The position numbers and the translations under genes are program-made. This document shows positions 4,853 to 7,017 of a stretch of 7,017 bases of DNA, piece after piece (position 1 is the first letter of the stretch; every line of letters begins with the position of its first letter). Below the pieces are notes generated by a model. That model was not told the origin of the DNA and ran no database searches. It worked only from the letters and a program-made list of their open reading frames with translations. This DNA is from Candidatus Lindowiibacteriota bacterium (GTDB taxonomy: Bacteria > Lindowbacteria > 2-12-FULL-62-27): contig JAHFCY010000081.1 of assembly GCA_023249255.1 (NCBI GenBank), forward strand, positions 5,606 to 12,622. The letters run 5' to 3'.

Positions 4853-5811
4853 CCGACGGGATGAAGGGAATCCCGCAAAGTCCATGGATGGGTGAGAGCG
4901 GGATGAGCGCCGAAACGCCTCCTCGAAAGCGCCGCTGGCTGCGGCTGATTTTCATCCTCATGGGCGTCGGCATTTTCGTCAGCTGGCTTCAGCGCGGCCC
5001 GGGCGGCCGGACTTTTTTCCCGGAGGGAAATGCGGAGATCGGCCGCATCGACATCCAATCTCCGATTTTCTCCGCCGAGCCGATTCTCGACCTGTTCCAA
5101 CAGGCCGAACAGTCCGATAAAATCAAGGTGTTGATCCTCCGGATCGACAGTCCCGGCGGGCTGGTGGCGTCGTCCCAGGAAATTTACCGTCGCGTCCACC
5201 AGTTTCAGGAACGGAAAAAAATCCCGGTGATCGTCTCTGTTGAAAATGTCTGCGCTTCCGGCGCCTATTACATCGCCTCGGCCGCCGACACCATTATTGT
5301 CAATCCCGGATCCCAGGTTGGCTCCATCGGCGTCATCGTGGATCTTCTCAACGTCCGCCAACTGATGGACAAGTTCGGCATCGACGCCCGCACCATCAAA
5401 ACCGGAAAACTCAAAGACGCGGGCGATCCGACCAAGAGGCTGACGGATGAGGAACTGGAACTCGAACAAAAATATTTCAAAGGCATCGTCGACGCGGTTC
5501 TCGAACAGTTTGTGTCGGACGTGGCGACCGCGCGCAAGATGAACGTCGAGAAAGTTCGCCAGCTCGCGCACGGCGGTGTCTTCAACGGCCGGCAGTCTGT
5601 GGCGCTTGGACTGGCCGACAGCACGGGCAATTACGTCGATGCCGTGTCGGTCGCCGCTAAAATAGCTGGGATTAATCCGCTCAAGGCAACTCCCCTGATA
5701 TTTGAAGCGGCCGACCGACGCGGACTCGTCGAGCGCCTCCTGTTTGGCGAAAGCCAAAATTGGCCGTTGACCATGCTCAGCCGCAAATATCTCCTCGCGT
5801 TTTTGCCGTAA
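4849..5811 (+). CDS. sppA: Signal peptide peptidase SppA-type serine protease, 320 aa
   Basis: A short (single-domain, Bacillus-type) SppA that degrades leftover signal peptides at the membrane. A basic patch (RKRR, 26-29) is followed by one N-terminal membrane segment at about 31-46 (LRLIFILMGVGIFVSW), with the protease domain outside the cytoplasm. Typical blocks are VLILRIDSPGG (94-104), PVIVSVENVCASGAYYIASAAD (126-147) with the nucleophile S137, and GSQVGSIGVI (154-163). The general base is K189 in TGKLKDAGDP; the spacing S137 to K189 is 52 residues, the same as S147-K199 in B. subtilis SppA. The C-terminal GGVFNGRQSVALGLAD (242-257) is also characteristic. The start at 4849 overlaps the glpX stop by 4 bases. 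In-frame ATGs at 4861, 4888 and 4903 are alternatives, and 4903 (MSAETPPRKRR) gives the most usual N-terminus. No candidate has a strong Shine-Dalgarno. Confidence 0.93.
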   Translation: MTDGMKGIPQSPWMGESGMSAETPPRKRRWLRLIFILMGVGIFVSWLQRGPGGRTFFPEGNAEIGRIDIQSPIFSAEPILDLFQQAEQSDKIKVLILRIDSPGGLVASSQEIYRRVHQFQERKKIPVIVSVENVCASGAYYIASAADTIIVNPGSQVGSIGVIVDLLNVRQLMDKFGIDARTIKTGKLKDAGDPTKRLTDEELELEQKYFKGIVDAVLEQFVSDVATARKMNVEKVRQLAHGGVFNGRQSVALGLADSTGNYVDAVSVAAKIAGINPLKATPLIFEAADRRGLVERLLFGESQNWPLTMLSRKYLLAFLP

Positions 5812-5821
5812 TTCAACTGGA

Positions 5822-6325
5822 ATGATCCGCGCATTTAAGGACGTCTGGCCGACGGTGCCGACGACGGCGTACATTGATGAAACCGCGGTCGTGGAGGGTG
5901 CAGTCACGCTTGGAGCGGAAGCGTCGATCTGGTGCGGCGCGGTCCTCCGGGGCGACGTCAACAAAATTGCCATTGGCGCCCAAACCAACGTCCAGGACAA
6001 CGCGGTATTGCACGTCCGTCGCCGGTTTCCGCTGATCATCGGCAGTCAGGTCACGATCGGCCACCTCGCGCATCTTCACGCCTGCACCGTCGCCGACCGC
6101 TGTCTCATCGGCAGCGGGTCGATCATCCTCGACGAGTGCGTCATCGGAGAAGGATCCATCGTGGCGGCTGGCGCGCTCCTGTCGCCCAAAACGCTGGTAC
6201 CGCCCCGCACGCTCATGATGGGCGTTCCGGCCAGGGCCAAACGCGCCGTCACGGACGACGAGTATCAGGAGATTCTCCATTCGTCCGAGAACTACGTCCG
6301 ATACGCTTCCGAGCACAAGCAATAG
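5822..6325 (+). CDS. Gamma-class carbonic anhydrase family protein, 167 aa
   Basis: A left-handed beta-helix (hexapeptide repeat) protein of the gamma-CA/YrdA-PaaY group. Hexapeptide-type repeats run through about residues 15-130 (for example AVVEGAVTLGAEASIWCGAV, VADRCLIGSGSIILDECVIG). The zinc ligands expected from archaeal Cam are present: H64 (NAVLHV), H81 and H86 (TIGHLAHLHAC, spaced five apart as H117/H122 in Cam). R43 and D45 in LRGDVNKI and the QDN at 58-60 match the conserved active-site residues. There is no acidic loop as in Cam, so it resembles the bacterial YrdA-like short forms, some of which show no measured CA activity. A C-terminal helix (144-167) closes the trimer in relatives. 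It follows sppA after 10 bases with only a weak ribosome-binding sequence, so it is probably cotranscribed and coupled. It is the second CA-related gene in the window. Confidence 0.92.
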   Translation: MIRAFKDVWPTVPTTAYIDETAVVEGAVTLGAEASIWCGAVLRGDVNKIAIGAQTNVQDNAVLHVRRRFPLIIGSQVTIGHLAHLHACTVADRCLIGSGSIILDECVIGEGSIVAAGALLSPKTLVPPRTLMMGVPARAKRAVTDDEYQEILHSSENYVRYASEHKQ

Positions 6326-6335
6326 CCATGCTTTG

Positions 6336-6980
6336 ATGGAACTTTTCTTGATTCGGCATGGCCGTTCTTTCTGGAACCACGAACGGCGCATCCAAGGTCA
6401 TCGGGATCCGCGTCTTTCGCCGCAAGGCCTGTCCGACGCTCGACATCTGGCTGCCGGCCTCAAAATGCGGTTGGGTACACCTACCGGAAAGAAATATGTT
6501 CTAGTCTCAAGTCCGCTCCGTCGCGCTCATGAAACCGCCCGCGTTTTGTCGCGCGTGATTGGACTGCCGGTCGTCCGGCGCCCGGCGCTGAAAGAAACGT
6601 CCCTGGGCGAATGGGAAGGCAAGTTGGTGGCTGATATCCGCCGTGTCGATGCCGGAAGGCTTGCGCGCTGGTACCGCGATCCGACGCGGGTACGGCTCAA
6701 AGGCGCCGAGGGCATTGCGGCGTTTCGCCGGCGCGTCCGGCGGGAGATTCAAAGCCTGCTATATATATATGGAGAGGCGGACCGGATGCTCATCGTCACC
6801 CATGGCGGGTGGATATCGACTCTCCTGACGGATGTCGTTGGCATCCCGCTTGGCCGCATGTGGACGTTCGTCGTCGACAACTGCTCCCTGACACGCCTTC
6901 ACTGGGACGGCAAAAAACTTTTTCTTCGAAGTTTTAACGAAGCGTCGCCCGCGCCACACCGCCGACCGGAAGTTTCTTGA
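6336..6980 (+). CDS. Histidine phosphatase family protein (phosphoglycerate-mutase-like), 214 aa
   Basis: A member of the branch 1 histidine phosphatase superfamily (cobC/gpmB-like). The N-terminal RHG motif LIRHGRSFWN (5-14) holds R7 and the phosphorylated H8. The remaining pocket residues are R62 (SSPLRRAHETA, 58-68), the acid E87 (KETSLGEWEG, 86-95) and H156 (VTHGGW, 154-159). The length is typical. The substrate cannot be told: the family includes phosphoglycerate mutases, alpha-ribazole phosphatases, fructose-2,6-bisphosphatases and sugar-phosphate phosphatases. No cobalamin genes are in view, so cobC is not supported. The start is taken at ATG 6336, 10 bases after the gamma-CA stop; a TTG directly before it adds one residue. 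No Shine-Dalgarno is seen. An unusual A/T-rich tract near residues 142-145 encodes part of a predicted helix. It is the last gene of the plus-strand run. Confidence 0.9.
   Translation: MELFLIRHGRSFWNHERRIQGHRDPRLSPQGLSDARHLAAGLKMRLGTPTGKKYVLVSSPLRRAHETARVLSRVIGLPVVRRPALKETSLGEWEGKLVADIRRVDAGRLARWYRDPTRVRLKGAEGIAAFRRRVRREIQSLLYIYGEADRMLIVTHGGWISTLLTDVVGIPLGRMWTFVVDNCSLTRLHWDGKKLFLRSFNEASPAPHRRPEVS
6760..6770 (+). repeat. Short TA dinucleotide tract inside a coding region
   Basis: TATATATATAT (five TA units plus T) inside the histidine phosphatase gene, coding Leu-Tyr-Ile-Tyr in an otherwise GC-rich gene. It is followed by GGAGAGG and an in-frame ATG at 6786. The frame is intact through it. 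Confidence 0.6.
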
Positions 6981-7000
6981 CAATCCGTCCCCGTCCAGAT

Positions 7001-7017
7001 TTCATTTTTCAAATGAA
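7001..7017. repeat. AT-rich perfect inverted repeat at the window end
   Basis: TTCATTT (7001-7007) and AAATGAA (7011-7017) form a perfect 7-bp stem around a 3-base loop, 20 bases after the stop of the histidine phosphatase gene. It may be part of a terminator or an operator-like site; the sequence ends here, so any following T-run or extra pairing cannot be seen. Confidence 0.4.

Noticed and set aside
3860-4885. A 341-codon minus-strand frame opposite glpX
   Set aside because: Antisense shadow of a fully recognisable GlpX; its Asp/His/Arg-rich composition is typical of such shadows.
4804-6039. A 411-codon minus-strand frame opposite sppA and gamma-CA
   Set aside because: Long antisense frames are expected in GC-rich code; both opposite plus-strand genes have clear catalytic motifs, and this frame has none.
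6328-6336. ATG-CTT-TGA mini-frame ahead of the histidine phosphatase gene
   Set aside because: Two codons with no ribosome site; probably chance.

Overview
The window is 7 kb of moderately GC-rich bacterial chromosome, densely coded, with short or overlapping gene junctions and mostly housekeeping genes. The mix (alanyl- and tryptophanyl-tRNA synthetases, GlpX-type fructose-1,6-bisphosphatase, SppA-type signal peptide peptidase, a small site-2 protease) points to a chromosomal core region of a free-living bacterium, probably Gram-negative. The phylum cannot be fixed from the sequence; an uncultivated lineage (Omnitrophota or a deltaproteobacterial-type group, for example) is only a guess. There are no insertion sequences, tRNAs, rRNAs or CRISPR arrays.

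Layout. (1) 3-350 (+): the C-terminal end of alaS, cut by the window edge. (2) 374-2076 (-): a three-gene block read towards alaS. In order of transcription it holds a tandem CDGSH iron-sulfur protein, a protein resembling the LCIB/C (limiting-CO2-inducible) carbonic anhydrase family with an unfamiliar C-terminal half, and an unrecognised single-pass membrane protein that has its own near-consensus promoter. (3) About 2077-2210: a divergent control region with a sigma70-like promoter in each direction whose -10 boxes overlap. (4) 2211-6980 (+): a tight six-gene run of site-2 protease (M50), trpS, glpX, sppA, a gamma-class carbonic anhydrase and a histidine-phosphatase-family protein. Two junctions overlap by 4 bases (ATGA), and the others are 10 to 42 bases apart. 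(5) 6981-7017: a short tail with an AT-rich hairpin.

How the genes may work together. The plus-strand run looks like one operon mixing translation (trpS), membrane proteolysis (M50 and SppA), gluconeogenesis or the sugar-phosphate cycle (GlpX) and CO2/bicarbonate chemistry (gamma-CA). The divergent pair joins a redox-type [2Fe-2S] protein to a second, unrelated carbonic-anhydrase-like protein. Two families linked to CO2 hydration therefore lie within about 5 kb, on either side of an FBPase gene. That is suggestive of inorganic-carbon handling, but no RuBisCO, PRK or transporter is in view.

The least described part is the CDGSH plus LCIB-like pair with its leader. The LCIB-like call rests on motif resemblance read by eye and needs a profile or structure search.
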